Of a stretch of 64,000 nucleotides of DNA, positions 1 through 8,167 are shown piece after piece. The translations under genes were made by a program, and so were the position numbers. Positions within the stretch are counted from its first letter, which is position 1; the number at the start of each line of letters is the position of its first letter. The notes under the pieces were generated by a model. That model was not told the DNA's origin and did no database searches. It was given only the letters and a program-made list of their open reading frames with translations. This DNA comes from Niastella yeongjuensis (GTDB taxonomy: Bacteria > Bacteroidota > Bacteroidia > Chitinophagales > Chitinophagaceae): contig NZ_FOCZ01000005.1 in NCBI RefSeq assembly GCF_900110245.1, forward strand, positions 1-64,000. The letters run 5' to 3'.

Positions 1-101
1 GCTTGTAAAGCGAATTTGCTTTATTCTCGGATACCGAAAACTGCGACCTTTTGATGATCACGAGAAAATAAGGTAAATCGCTCACGACTTCTTTGGTATC
101 T
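1..101. repeat. Left copy of a 101-bp direct repeat
   Basis: These bases are identical to 19124-19224; the two copies diverge immediately after ...TTTGGTATCT. The left limit cannot be tested because the copy starts at the first base of the window, so the repeat may be longer. Together the copies enclose mobilisation genes and a serine recombinase, so they could be attachment-site duplications or two copies of a dispersed repeat. The copy contains an imperfect inverted pair (about 11-29 against 61-80). Confidence 0.9.
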
Positions 102-185
102 TGCCAAAGAAACGTGGGCGTTCTTATTCGTGATCAGGGGTGTCGCAGCCCTTCGGTATCGGTAAGGACTAACCCACGTTTTTCT
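28..185. repeat. Long imperfect palindrome at the left repeat
   Basis: The segment at about 29-62 (GGATACCGAAAACTGCGACC... ending in GATCACGA) recurs as an imperfect reverse complement at about 129-165 (CGTGATCAGGGGTGTCGCAG... then CTTCGGTATC). A tight hairpin (TTCTTTGG / CCAAAGAA, about 90-112) sits at the centre. Outside it, GAAACGTGGG (about 109-118) pairs with CCCACGTTTT (about 173-182). The right half is absent from the copy at 19124. It could be a REP-like palindrome or a recombination site; no coding role is visible. Confidence 0.6.
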
Positions 186-274
186 ATTTTTCGCCCCCAA
201 ATAACAGTAAGTTTTCCTGCTCGGGTTAGCCTTACATGACTTTCAATCCATTCCTTCATCCTTAATTGAATGTT

Positions 275-1456
275 ATGTGTAACGAGGTTTCACCAGTTTC
301 ATCCCAAAAAGTAATTCTCCCACAAAAATTATCCCCAGAAGAAATTACCAACCCCCACCAGGTTATATACGATTTGTTTGATTTTGCTCACCTACCCCGG
401 ATCCGGGAACTTCTATGGGACTTTTTTAAAACAACAGTAATCGGTAACTACACCCATGACTTGCATAGACGGGAACGAGAACTATTAGTAACGATCTATG
501 AAAAAATAGAAAAATTAGTAGAAGCTGCTCACATCATCAATGAAAAACAAATAGAATCAAAAAAACCCGTTTTTGAAACGTACCCATATTCTGCCGAAAA
601 CATTAATTCAGTTAACCTGTCCAGACTAGCAGGATCTTACCAGGTTGAAATCGTCTTACAGGAGAAATTAAAGACGGTGGTAGAAACCATTATCCGCATA
701 ACTAACGCAGAAAAGCTATTCTGGTCAGCCTTTTCAACAAACAGCAGAAACCGGCCTCAGTTTGATTTTCTGGTTCTTTTGCCGCCTAATGCCAAATACT
801 CATATAGCGAATATCTGACACAGGTACAGGCAAAATGTAGTGAAATCGGCTCAGTGCTTATCTGGTGTAATAAAATCAATGAAGTATTTAAACATATAAG
901 GGTAGGACACATTTTTTATTCCGCAATCTGTACTGATCGCCTATTAGTGTATGACAACAATCGGTTACCTATACCGGAAAAACCGGTCATTGACGTTGCT
1001 ACCATGAAGGTTAAAGCACGGAACATCTTCATTGATGTTTTCCAAAATGCAAAATCTTACCTTGACGGAGCAGAATACTTTGCCACCAGTAACCAATATA
1101 AACAGGCGGCCTTTTTACTGCATCAGGCAGCTGAACATTCTCTTCGGGCACTATTGGCTTCACTTACAGCCATGAACAGCTACGGACATAATTTGAAATC
1201 TTTAATAAGGCATACCTGTTTTTGTGCTCCTGACCTGGATACGATTTTTCCTAAAAACACTGACAAGGAAAAGGAGTTATTTAATTTGCTGAATGCAGCT
1301 TATGTTGACGCAAGGTATAGCCCCAATTATGAAATTAGCCAGGAACAGGTAATGTTGTTACTTGATCGTGTAAATACTCTCCTTGCGCAAATAGAGCAAT
1401 CTTTTGAGGAAAGATTGAAAACGTCCGAAAACATTATTTTATCAGGCCACAGATAG
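275..1456 (+). CDS. MNT/HEPN-type protein (nucleotidyltransferase-like plus HEPN domain)
   Basis: The 393-aa protein has a charged helical N-terminal third. A middle region (about residues 140-230) has a strand pattern ending in FDFLVLLPP, resembling degenerate minimal nucleotidyltransferase folds. The C-terminal HEPN helical bundle (about 260-380) contains FLLHQAAEHSLRALL and DARYSPNYEIS. Proteins of this architecture are common in Bacteroidota accessory regions and belong to the wider MNT/HEPN toxin-antitoxin and defence superfamily. The canonical GSx10DxD catalytic motif is not evident, so the nucleotidyltransferase part may be inactive. The open frame extends 9 nt further to a TTG; the ATG at 275 is preferred. 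The gene is monocistronic, next to the left repeat. Confidence 0.75.
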   Translation: MCNEVSPVSSQKVILPQKLSPEEITNPHQVIYDLFDFAHLPRIRELLWDFFKTTVIGNYTHDLHRRERELLVTIYEKIEKLVEAAHIINEKQIESKKPVFETYPYSAENINSVNLSRLAGSYQVEIVLQEKLKTVVETIIRITNAEKLFWSAFSTNSRNRPQFDFLVLLPPNAKYSYSEYLTQVQAKCSEIGSVLIWCNKINEVFKHIRVGHIFYSAICTDRLLVYDNNRLPIPEKPVIDVATMKVKARNIFIDVFQNAKSYLDGAEYFATSNQYKQAAFLLHQAAEHSLRALLASLTAMNSYGHNLKSLIRHTCFCAPDLDTIFPKNTDKEKELFNLLNAAYVDARYSPNYEISQEQVMLLLDRVNTLLAQIEQSFEERLKTSENIILSGHR

Positions 1457-1525
1457 TTTTATGGAGAGGATAGATTACATAGCTAATATAATAACTAGCA
1501 CAACCCTTATACTAAAACCGGTGAG

Positions 1526-1562
1526 AACACCTATGTTTTGTTAAGCAAAAAAGGTGTTTTTC
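1526..1562 (+). terminator. Possible terminator after the HEPN gene
   Basis: A 7-bp stem (AACACCT / AGGTGTT) with a loop of about 19 nt is followed by a short T run, about 70 nt after the HEPN stop codon. The long loop makes it a weak candidate. Confidence 0.35.
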
Positions 1563-1711
1563 ACGTGTTGGATCAATAAAGATAGATTGTAATTTCACGT
1601 AACAGATATGTTTGATGCCGATATATTAAAGTTACATGTCATTTTGTTGGACACCGTACCTAAAGGAACTTATTTGCACGATAACACTTTTAATCACTTT
1701 TAATATTGCAA

Positions 1712-2671
1712 ATGGGCGTTTTTGTAAGTTATAGCTGGGATTCAGAAACTCATAGAAAATGGGTTCTAGGACTATCTGAACGTTTGAGGGAAGATGGAAT
1801 CGAAAGTATTTTAGACCAATGGCATGCCATTCCTGGGGACAATCTTCCTGAATTTATGGAAACAGCAATCCGGGAAAATGATTTTGTAATTATCATTTGT
1901 ACTCCTAAATACAAACAAAAGGCGGACAAACGACAAGGAGGTGTGGGTTATGAAGGTGATATTATGACTGGAGAAGCTTTTGTTATGAAAAATCGGAGAA
2001 AATTTATTCCTATACTTCGCGAAGGAGAATGGAAAGATTCTGCGCCGAGTTGGATATTGGGTAGTTATTACTTAGATTTCAGAGGAGGGAATTTTGACAG
2101 CAATTACGCTATTTTAAAAGACACGCTACATAAACGTTTACCTGAACCACCACCAATTATTGCTCAAGGATTTCGCATATTGCCAGATAAAAGTGTGTTG
2201 GATTCAAAAACAAAATTAATTTGGACAAATTGCGGAGATGTAACATTAGTTGACTTAAAAGATTTGAATTCGCTCTTATTATTAACAAATCAACAGACAG
2301 GTTGGGAATGGCGTCTACCATCAGACTCAGAAGTTCAAGACATTAAAGCTGCAGAAGAATATTATGCTCAACCTCCAATTATGGCAGAAGTTGAGAAAAG
2401 TCATCCGTTCTTTGGGACTTATAAAAAACTTTGTTGGACAAACACTTTTATTTCGAATGTAAAAGATGGTGACATAGCCCAAAGTCCCGGCAATACATTT
2501 AACGCAAATCAGTTCTATGGGGGCTTTTCAGGATATGCCAGTTCTTTAAATGTTAACGCAGGACAAGTAGCTTCGGAAGCCGAAACAATCAGACGAAGTT
2601 TTCCTGCAAGGTTTGTTCGTCCTGCGACTGAAGAAGATTTAAAAGTGCAGACACCCGATTTAATAGAGTAA
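1712..2671 (+). CDS. SEFIR (TIR-like) domain protein with C-terminal DUF1566 (Lcl-type) domain
   Basis: This is a 319-aa protein without a signal peptide. Residues 1-150 match the SEFIR/TIR pattern: box 1 FVSYSWDSE, then GIESILDQWHAIPGDNL, then the IIICTPKYKQKADKRQGGVG region. Residues about 155-310 resemble DUF1566/Lcl domains (KSVLDSKTKLIWT, GWEWRLPSDSEV, PARFVRP). Bacterial TIR and SEFIR domains often act as NADases or signalling adaptors in antiphage defence; the DUF1566 part is usually a ligand-recognition or structural module. That this pair forms a sensor-effector is inference. The open frame also allows a TTG start at 1706; the ATG at 1712 gives the natural start at box 1. It stands alone, between the HEPN gene and the astacin gene. 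Confidence 0.8.
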   Translation: MGVFVSYSWDSETHRKWVLGLSERLREDGIESILDQWHAIPGDNLPEFMETAIRENDFVIIICTPKYKQKADKRQGGVGYEGDIMTGEAFVMKNRRKFIPILREGEWKDSAPSWILGSYYLDFRGGNFDSNYAILKDTLHKRLPEPPPIIAQGFRILPDKSVLDSKTKLIWTNCGDVTLVDLKDLNSLLLLTNQQTGWEWRLPSDSEVQDIKAAEEYYAQPPIMAEVEKSHPFFGTYKKLCWTNTFISNVKDGDIAQSPGNTFNANQFYGGFSGYASSLNVNAGQVASEAETIRRSFPARFVRPATEEDLKVQTPDLIE

Positions 2672-3040
2672 GTTTTGGAGTGATTACTAAAATCAAATCA
2701 TTATATTAAGGCAATGATAAAACAGTTATTAATAAACAGTCTCTAGTTTGTTGCTTTTAGATATTCTGTTTTGTTCTCCATGAGACCGATCTTTCTTCTG
2801 CGGTACTGAATCAGCTTTAGCCTTCAAATCTTCATAGCTTTTTCTAACATCTTCAATACTTCCCAACTCCCTCACTTTCTTTTATTGCTATTTGCTGCTG
2901 AAAATGCTGACCCAAATACTGGTAACCCAATTGGGTAAAGATTCAACCACTTCGATTATCTGCCCCTGACTGATATCATCAATTGAGAAAAATTTCAAAT
3001 GAATTTTATAGCTAATCTTCTTACAGTCCGGCCCCTCGCA
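2672..3040. other. Gene-free stretch with a possible decayed minus-strand gene
   Basis: No intact gene is visible. On the minus strand two adjacent frames read like protein. About 3020-2885 gives ...HLKFFSIDDISQGQIIEV... and stops at TAG; shifted, about 2865-2745 gives ...VRELGSIEDVRKSYEDL.... Neither has a plausible start. This is consistent with the frameshifted 3' end of a lost gene, but the family is not recognised. Confidence 0.35.
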
Positions 3041-5533
3041 TTAAGAAAGTAAAGGATTAAATATGACCCGGTAATAACCATGATTTTCGCCACTGGGGTT
3101 ATCAATATTGAAGATGAGGAAATCATTGCTGCCATCACCGTCAAAATTGGCAACTACAATCCCTGCGCCCTGATCTTCATCGCCAAACCATCCTGCTATT
3201 TGGATTGGCCTTGTCCAACCTCCACTGATGTTTCCAAAACTGTCAATATCCCAACCTATCCGGTAATAACCATGGTTTGCTCCCGAAGGATTATCTATAT
3301 GAAAGACAATTATATCCGGCTTGCCATTACCAGTTACATCCTTAATTGCAACTCCGGCCCCTTGTGTCTCGTTGCCAAACCAGCCGGGTATTGGTTGTGT
3401 TGATGTCCATGAAGCAATTGTACCTGTAGCTGTCATATCTTTTCCGATCCTGAAGTACCCTTGATTTGCCCCGCCTGGATTATCGATGTGTAAAACAATG
3501 AGATCAGGCCGGCCACTACCTGTTATATCGGCAATGGCAATTCCAGCATCGCTGCTTTCATCGCCAAACCAGCCGGGTATAGGAATATGTGAAGTCCATC
3601 CACCGGTTACATTACCGCTGACATCAAGGTCCCAGCCTATTCGGTAATAGCCCTGGTTTGCCCCACCTGGATTGTCAATATGCATTACAACGATATCAAG
3701 TTTTCCATTACCTGATATATCAGCAATAGCAATCCCTGCACCGGCTGATTCGTTTCCCCACCAACCCGGAATTGCAATCGCTCCGGTAAATGATGATGCC
3801 ATTCCACGATTATCAAGGTCCCAGCCTATCTTATAATATCCGGTATTAGTGCCATTCGGATTATCTATAAAGAAGATTACCATATCCGGTCGACCGTTAC
3901 CATTAATGTCTGCAAGGGCAACATCGGCTCCCTGGTTTTCTGAACCGAACCATCCCTGTGCCCTCATGGGATTACCATAGGCAGTTTTGAATGGGTATAT
4001 TGTATTTACGCCACGAATATCAAGCGGACTTAACGATACCAGGTTTCCGATTGTATTAATGGCATCTGTTCCAAAGTTGTGTACCGGGAAAATATTGGAC
4101 CAGGAGAGTGGGCTTAAATTAACGTTTAAGCCTGACCCGTAACGAAGATAACCTCTATTTTCTCCATCAGGATTGTCGATATGTAACAAAGCCAGCGAGG
4201 TGTTTCCTGCAAAATTGATAAGGCAGATGTCGCCATCCTGACTTTCCGTGCCAAACCACCCGGGAATCAAATTTGGTCCAACCCAATTGACCACTGAACC
4301 ATTTGCCTTTAATTGTCCCAATCGTAAATAGCCTTTATTTTCTCCTCCCGGATTGTCAATATGAAAAAGGATGATGATATTATTTACTCCTCCAATATTA
4401 CCAATAGCAATACCAGCCCCTTGGGTTTCGGTTCCGAACCAGCCCGGGATGGGAAACGGAGGCATCCATCTTCTAACGATACCGGTATTCCCTATTTCAT
4501 AACCAATTCTGTAATAGCCCTGATTATTTCCACCAGGATTATCTATGTGAAATACGACCATATCCCAATAGGGGTTATCATTAAGTTTGACAAGCGCGAC
4601 ACCAGCGCCTGAAGTCTCAGATCCGAACCAGCCATCCACCTGGAAGATCTCACTCCATGAACTTACCTGACCATTATTTTTCATGTCCCATCCTATGCGG
4701 TAGTATCCGTGATTTTCACCCTTCGGATTATCTATAAAGAAAACAAGCAGATCGGGCCTGCCGTTGCCAGTGATATCGGTGACAGCAATTCCTCCCCCCT
4801 GATTATTTGTCCCAAACCATCCCGGGATCTGAAACAGCTCAGACATTCCGTTATCAGTTCCATCCTGCTTTGCACCCCAAATTATCCGGTAATAACCATT
4901 ATTTTCACCAGCAGGGTTATCGATGTGGAAAATGACGAGATCGTTTGCTATACCAGATCCGGATATATCTGCAGAGGCCATTCCAGCGGCCTGGGTTTCT
5001 GTTCCAAACCAACTGATGGGAACGATGGTATCAACTAACGGATTTTTTGGAAACGCTTTTCGGCCATAATGCATAATTGAAGAATAATCATAAGCACCAA
5101 TATCGTCGCCATCGTGGATATGCTGGCTGAACTGCGATTCCTGACCATTTAGTATATTACTCGAATTTACGTTCACATACTTATCTCTATCTTCTCTTGT
5201 CTGTTCATGAAACAAGCCTACTGCGTGGCCAATTTCATGAATGAGTGGCCCTGAGTTTAAATTAAGAGACTGTCCGTTTATATCCTGCCGGCCGCATTTT
5301 CTTCCTACCTGGCTATCGGAAACATTTTCGTTGTCGCCAAGTTTGAAGTAGACATAGTCATTCTCGCCGTTTCTTGGTATCAGGGTTATGTTCGTTTTAG
5401 TATTCCATTCTGCTATGGCTGCCAGAACAGCATTATAGCCTGAAGATCCTGCAGGAAAATCCATAGCATCTATTTCATACGGGATAATTCCATTTGGCCA
5501 GAGATGTTCATCTCCTGAGATACGAATACACAT
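3041..5533 (-). CDS. Astacin-like (M12A) zinc metalloprotease with ten IDNP repeats
   Basis: The protein is 830 aa. Residues 1-170 form an astacin-type peptidase: the zinc signature HEIGHAVGLFHE lies at 99-110 and the Met-turn SIMHYG at 152-157, as expected for M12A. From about residue 174 to the end there are ten degenerate repeats of 60-65 residues. Each carries GWFG-type aromatic residues, a DxxGxGxxD-like loop and the signature IDNPxGxNxGYYRIGWD. They resemble FG-GAP/VCBS-type beta-propeller blades, possibly calcium-binding. No signal peptide is visible at the N-terminus, which is odd for an astacin and suggests non-classical export, an internal role or a lost 5' end. The gene is monocistronic and ends near a decayed region. 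The repeat region could bind a substrate or surface; that is inference. Confidence 0.85.
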   Translation of the reverse strand: MCIRISGDEHLWPNGIIPYEIDAMDFPAGSSGYNAVLAAIAEWNTKTNITLIPRNGENDYVYFKLGDNENVSDSQVGRKCGRQDINGQSLNLNSGPLIHEIGHAVGLFHEQTREDRDKYVNVNSSNILNGQESQFSQHIHDGDDIGAYDYSSIMHYGRKAFPKNPLVDTIVPISWFGTETQAAGMASADISGSGIANDLVIFHIDNPAGENNGYYRIIWGAKQDGTDNGMSELFQIPGWFGTNNQGGGIAVTDITGNGRPDLLVFFIDNPKGENHGYYRIGWDMKNNGQVSSWSEIFQVDGWFGSETSGAGVALVKLNDNPYWDMVVFHIDNPGGNNQGYYRIGYEIGNTGIVRRWMPPFPIPGWFGTETQGAGIAIGNIGGVNNIIILFHIDNPGGENKGYLRLGQLKANGSVVNWVGPNLIPGWFGTESQDGDICLINFAGNTSLALLHIDNPDGENRGYLRYGSGLNVNLSPLSWSNIFPVHNFGTDAINTIGNLVSLSPLDIRGVNTIYPFKTAYGNPMRAQGWFGSENQGADVALADINGNGRPDMVIFFIDNPNGTNTGYYKIGWDLDNRGMASSFTGAIAIPGWWGNESAGAGIAIADISGNGKLDIVVMHIDNPGGANQGYYRIGWDLDVSGNVTGGWTSHIPIPGWFGDESSDAGIAIADITGSGRPDLIVLHIDNPGGANQGYFRIGKDMTATGTIASWTSTQPIPGWFGNETQGAGVAIKDVTGNGKPDIIVFHIDNPSGANHGYYRIGWDIDSFGNISGGWTRPIQIAGWFGDEDQGAGIVVANFDGDGSNDFLIFNIDNPSGENHGYYRVIFNPLLS

Positions 5534-5942
5534 AAAATTGATTTAAGGTTTGTGTATAAACGTTAAATATATATTCATTGAAAAAAACAATAAGGACGTC
5601 CGTCAATAAGTTCAATAAAGCCTTTTGAAAGTTACTGTAGACTGCCCAGCAATCCATATTGAAGTTAAAGATTGAAAGCCGTTATTGGCACCGTTTTTTA
5701 ACGGTATTTAACCCAGCAAAATACTCTTCATTTTATTACATTATCGCATAGCCAGTATTATTCATGAGTAATGTCAGTGCAGGATCGTTTAACAGTTTAC
5801 CGTTTAGCTAATAAAATACATTTTAATATTTAATCGTAAGAAGCCCGGCAATCCGGGCCTCCTAAGCTATTTCATATGAAATTATGTGTTTTACGGAATA
5901 ACGTCCCGTTTAGACTAGCATTATCCCTCCGCTTTTATTTCC
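5534..5942. other. Intergenic stretch with no gene seen
   Basis: AT-rich DNA separates the astacin start from the small decayed gene at 5943. The only recognisable structure is the hairpin at 5839-5862. No ORF with coding character was found on either strand. Confidence 0.5.
5839..5862. terminator. Terminator-like hairpin, AGCCCGG family
   Basis: The stem AGAAGCCCGG / CCGGGCCTCCT closes a CAAT loop. Closely related hairpins occur at 19843-19883 and 30219-30240, each immediately after a gene end. Here it lies 80 nt beyond the 3' end of the decayed gene at 5943, on the minus strand. Confidence 0.6.
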
Positions 5943-6143
5943 TCAATGCGTCCATCTGGCTATTCCGCAAACACTTTCCCCCCCTTCGCCAAAAATAATA
6001 GGTCTTCCTTTGGAAAAGGCTTTTTCTTTGGCTCGCTTTAAAATGGAAGCCGAAAACTGGTCAAGTTCATCTTTAGTCATTTCCGAAGTGAGCTTTTCAG
6101 CACCTCCATACCTCAAAAATATCGGTTCTCTTTGTTGCTCCAT
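5943..6143 (-). pseudogene. Small conserved mobile-element gene, 3' end disrupted
   Basis: The readable protein runs MEQQREPIFLRYGGAEKL, then SEMTKDELDQFSASILKRA, AFSKGRPIIFGEGG, resembling a short family of unknown function often found in Bacteroidota. After GEGG the frame moves across a run of seven G (minus strand) and ends in an unrelated SVCGIARWTH. If the run had six G, the frame would read GKVFAE, a TAG stop, then PDGRIEEIKAEG. The expected AE-Y-PDGR pattern suggests both a +1 frameshift and a nonsense change. The open frame extends upstream to an ATG at 6185, but a TAnnTTTG promoter box inside that extension favours the start at 6143. Confidence 0.55.
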
Positions 6144-6163
6144 ATCATCCTGGATTTTCAAAA

Positions 6164-6171
6164 CAAAGGTA
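6164..6171 (-). promoter_or_regulatory. Bacteroidota -7 promoter box (TACCTTTG)
   Basis: On the minus strand TACCTTTG matches the TAnnTTTG consensus and lies about 20 nt before the ATG at 6143. No clear -33 TTTG was found, so it is tentative. It helps to reject the upstream start at 6185. Confidence 0.4.
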
Positions 6172-6211
6172 CAGACTTCACACATTTAACGATACGTTTC
6201 TCCCTAGCCGA

Positions 6212-6592
6212 TTATGCTGACTTGGCCAGATAATATACAAAAAGGAAAAAGGCGTATGTCAGCAGAAAGATTCTTAAAATCGTCACAACCACCCACATTT
6301 TGTTTTTCGACTCCAAAAATAACTGGAATCTGCCTGGTTTGTGTTTATTTAGATTGGTACTAATTGTAAGCCTGATCTCCAACATACACTTTTCGATAAC
6401 CTGCTGGATTTTGCTGGTATCCGGTTCCGGTGTACGCATCAGTGCGGGCTTATCAATCTTATTGTTAATACCATTAATTCCTTTTACCAGATCCTCTATT
6501 ACCCGATTGGCTTTGGCGTGTTCTTCCACCAGTTCCTTTATTACCATTTCCAGCATGTCTTGCTGAGTTCCGCTCACTTTATTGTTTTCCAT
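6212..6592 (-). CDS. Small mobilisation-operon protein with coiled coil and C-terminal membrane anchor
   Basis: This 126-aa protein has a helical N-terminal half (DMLEMVIKELVEEHAKANRV) that looks coiled-coil. It ends with one hydrophobic membrane segment (MWVVVTILRIFLLTYAFFLF) and a short KSA tail. It starts 26 nt after the relaxase stop and is the last gene of the mobC-relaxase run. Small membrane proteins of this layout accompany Bacteroidota relaxases and may link the relaxosome to the membrane; that role is inferred from context. The open frame also permits a TTG start at 6601; the ATG at 6592 is used here. Confidence 0.65.
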   Translation of the reverse strand: MENNKVSGTQQDMLEMVIKELVEEHAKANRVIEDLVKGINGINNKIDKPALMRTPEPDTSKIQQVIEKCMLEIRLTISTNLNKHKPGRFQLFLESKNKMWVVVTILRIFLLTYAFFLFVYYLAKSA

Positions 6593-6618
6593 AAATAACA
6601 AGTTTTATAAAAAAAATT

Positions 6619-7662
6619 CTATAACCGATGCCGTTGTTGTTTCTTCTTTTTTCGCTTCAGTTCCATCAACCAATGCGGGTCTAGCGATTGCGATTGCTGT
6701 TCCCCCTGTTGCGGTTCAAATAGTATTTTAAACAACTCATCCTGCAATTTGAAAAAAGCGGACTGTTGAAGCTGCTCGAATTGGGCTGACATGTAAGTTT
6801 GTTCAATCAATTTCTGATAAGCTGTAAGACCTGGACGGGGTTGGTACTCTTGTATCATTTTTGCCCGCATCTTCTCTTCCTTCGGCACCATTTCAACTTT
6901 CTGTCGCAGCTCCAAAATGCGTTCGATTTTTGAAAGAGAAAAACCAACCTCGCTACCCTTAATTTTTACCTTTTTATCGTCAATAAAGGAAATGCCCCGG
7001 CCCTTTAAAACTTTGTAGCCCAAAGCTTTCATTTTCTGTTCAAATGCCTGATACGTTGTTACCTGCAGCAAGGTTTCACGAACGTCTTTCTTTAAGCGTT
7101 CCTTTCGAGAATCATGGCGAGGAATTAAGCGCTGTTCTTTCGATAAAAACTTTCGTGGACTTAGCACTTCTTTAAGGTTATATTTCTTCTCCATTTGCCG
7201 GCAGAAATTTGCCATCCGCCGGTAATTATTGGTGAGGTTTACGGCCTTTCCATCGTACCCAACCCGGTTGGCAACAATATGAATATGTTGTTCGCGGGTG
7301 TCTTTATGAAGCGCGCAAACGTATTGGTTCTGGTCAAATTTAAATTCTGCTGCGCATGCTTGTGCAATTTCTACCAATTGATCTTTAGAAAGTGATTCCC
7401 CAGGTGCAAAGCGCAATGAAATATGCATGACCGGTTTTTCTACCCGCGAGCTTAATTTTCGAACCTCATTGAACTGGCTGGCCAACTCACTTACAGTTCC
7501 AAAACAGTTATTATAATGTATTACTTCAGCCCGGTCTTTATGCTGCAAATTTTCATTAATTGACAGTTCCATTTTCTGTTCTTCAGACAGGTTTATTTTG
7601 TCTTCCAGGCAATAGCCGATACAACCGGAAAAAGATTGTCCTAACGTCATATTTCCTATCAT
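6619..7662 (-). CDS. Relaxase / mobilization nuclease (MobA-like, MOBP-type)
   Basis: The protein is 347 aa. It begins MIGNMTLGQSFSGCIGYCL, typical of Bacteroidota MobA-like relaxases. It carries motif II-like HISLRFAPGE and the metal-binding HxHxxxN motif as QHIHIVANRV (about residues 128-137). The C-terminus is basic and ends KRKKKKQQRHRL. Such proteins nick oriT and stay bound to the transferred strand. The start codon overlaps the mobC stop (ATGA, 7659-7662), so the two are translationally coupled. No type IV secretion genes are in the island, so transfer would depend on a helper element. Confidence 0.9.
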   Translation of the reverse strand: MIGNMTLGQSFSGCIGYCLEDKINLSEEQKMELSINENLQHKDRAEVIHYNNCFGTVSELASQFNEVRKLSSRVEKPVMHISLRFAPGESLSKDQLVEIAQACAAEFKFDQNQYVCALHKDTREQHIHIVANRVGYDGKAVNLTNNYRRMANFCRQMEKKYNLKEVLSPRKFLSKEQRLIPRHDSRKERLKKDVRETLLQVTTYQAFEQKMKALGYKVLKGRGISFIDDKKVKIKGSEVGFSLSKIERILELRQKVEMVPKEEKMRAKMIQEYQPRPGLTAYQKLIEQTYMSAQFEQLQQSAFFKLQDELFKILFEPQQGEQQSQSLDPHWLMELKRKKKKQQRHRL

Positions 7663-8039
7663 TTCAAATAGTTTTTTATATCCTCTGCAAGCCGTTTCAA
7701 ATCGCGGGATTGAATCTGCAAAGTGGCTCTTTCCAATGCATTTAATTCTTCAATTCCATTTCTCTTTTTGGCGATCTGATTCAGGTTTGCAGCGAGGTGA
7801 TTTAATGTGCCGGCGAGTTGTAAAACTTCTTTTGGAAATACAATTTCCCGCCTGTCAATATGACCATTGAGCGATATTTCCCGCATGTATTGGGATACAG
7901 TAAGATTCACTGACTTGGCCCTGGTTTCTATTTTTTTCCTTTCTTCCCTGTCGCATTTTACCGGCAGCAACTGGTCTTTTTTTATTGCCTTTTTAGGACG
8001 ACCGCCTTTCTTTTTCCTGATGATTTCATTCTGCTCCAT
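7659..8039 (-). CDS. mobC: MobC-like mobilization accessory protein
   Basis: This 126-aa basic protein starts with KKKGGRPKKAIKKD. A ribbon-helix-helix-like region follows (VKCDREERKKIETRAK, LTVSQYMREISL), and then the MobC signature LNHLAANLNQIAKKRN. MobC proteins bind oriT DNA and help the relaxase open it. The gene overlaps the relaxase start by 4 nt. Upstream lies a hairpin-rich 120-bp stretch that could be the oriT. Confidence 0.85.
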   Translation of the reverse strand: MEQNEIIRKKKGGRPKKAIKKDQLLPVKCDREERKKIETRAKSVNLTVSQYMREISLNGHIDRREIVFPKEVLQLAGTLNHLAANLNQIAKKRNGIEELNALERATLQIQSRDLKRLAEDIKNYLK

Positions 8040-8167
8040 AATCTTTTCCTCCTTATTTTTTTTGAATCCGCCGATAGGCGGATGATTAAAAAAGCCGTGA
8101 ACCCCGCTTTGCGGGATGAATGGGCCAACATTTTGGTAATACCAAAATATAGCTGGCTACCTAAAAC
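8040..8167. other. Candidate oriT: three hairpins upstream of mobC
   Basis: Three inverted repeats lie in 128 bp between the primase and mobC: ATCCGCC / GGCGGAT (8066-8083), CCCGC / GCGGG (8103-8115) and ATTTTGGT / ACCAAAAT with a 3-nt AAT spacer (8130-8148). Clustered inverted repeats directly upstream of relaxosome genes are a usual oriT layout. No nic consensus can be confirmed by eye. Some of these hairpins could instead terminate the primase transcript. Confidence 0.4.

Noticed and set aside
6143-6185. ATG at 6185 as start of the small gene
   Set aside because: A TAnnTTTG promoter box lies between it and the ATG at 6143, and the extra residues MCEVCTFVLKIQDD are not like the family.
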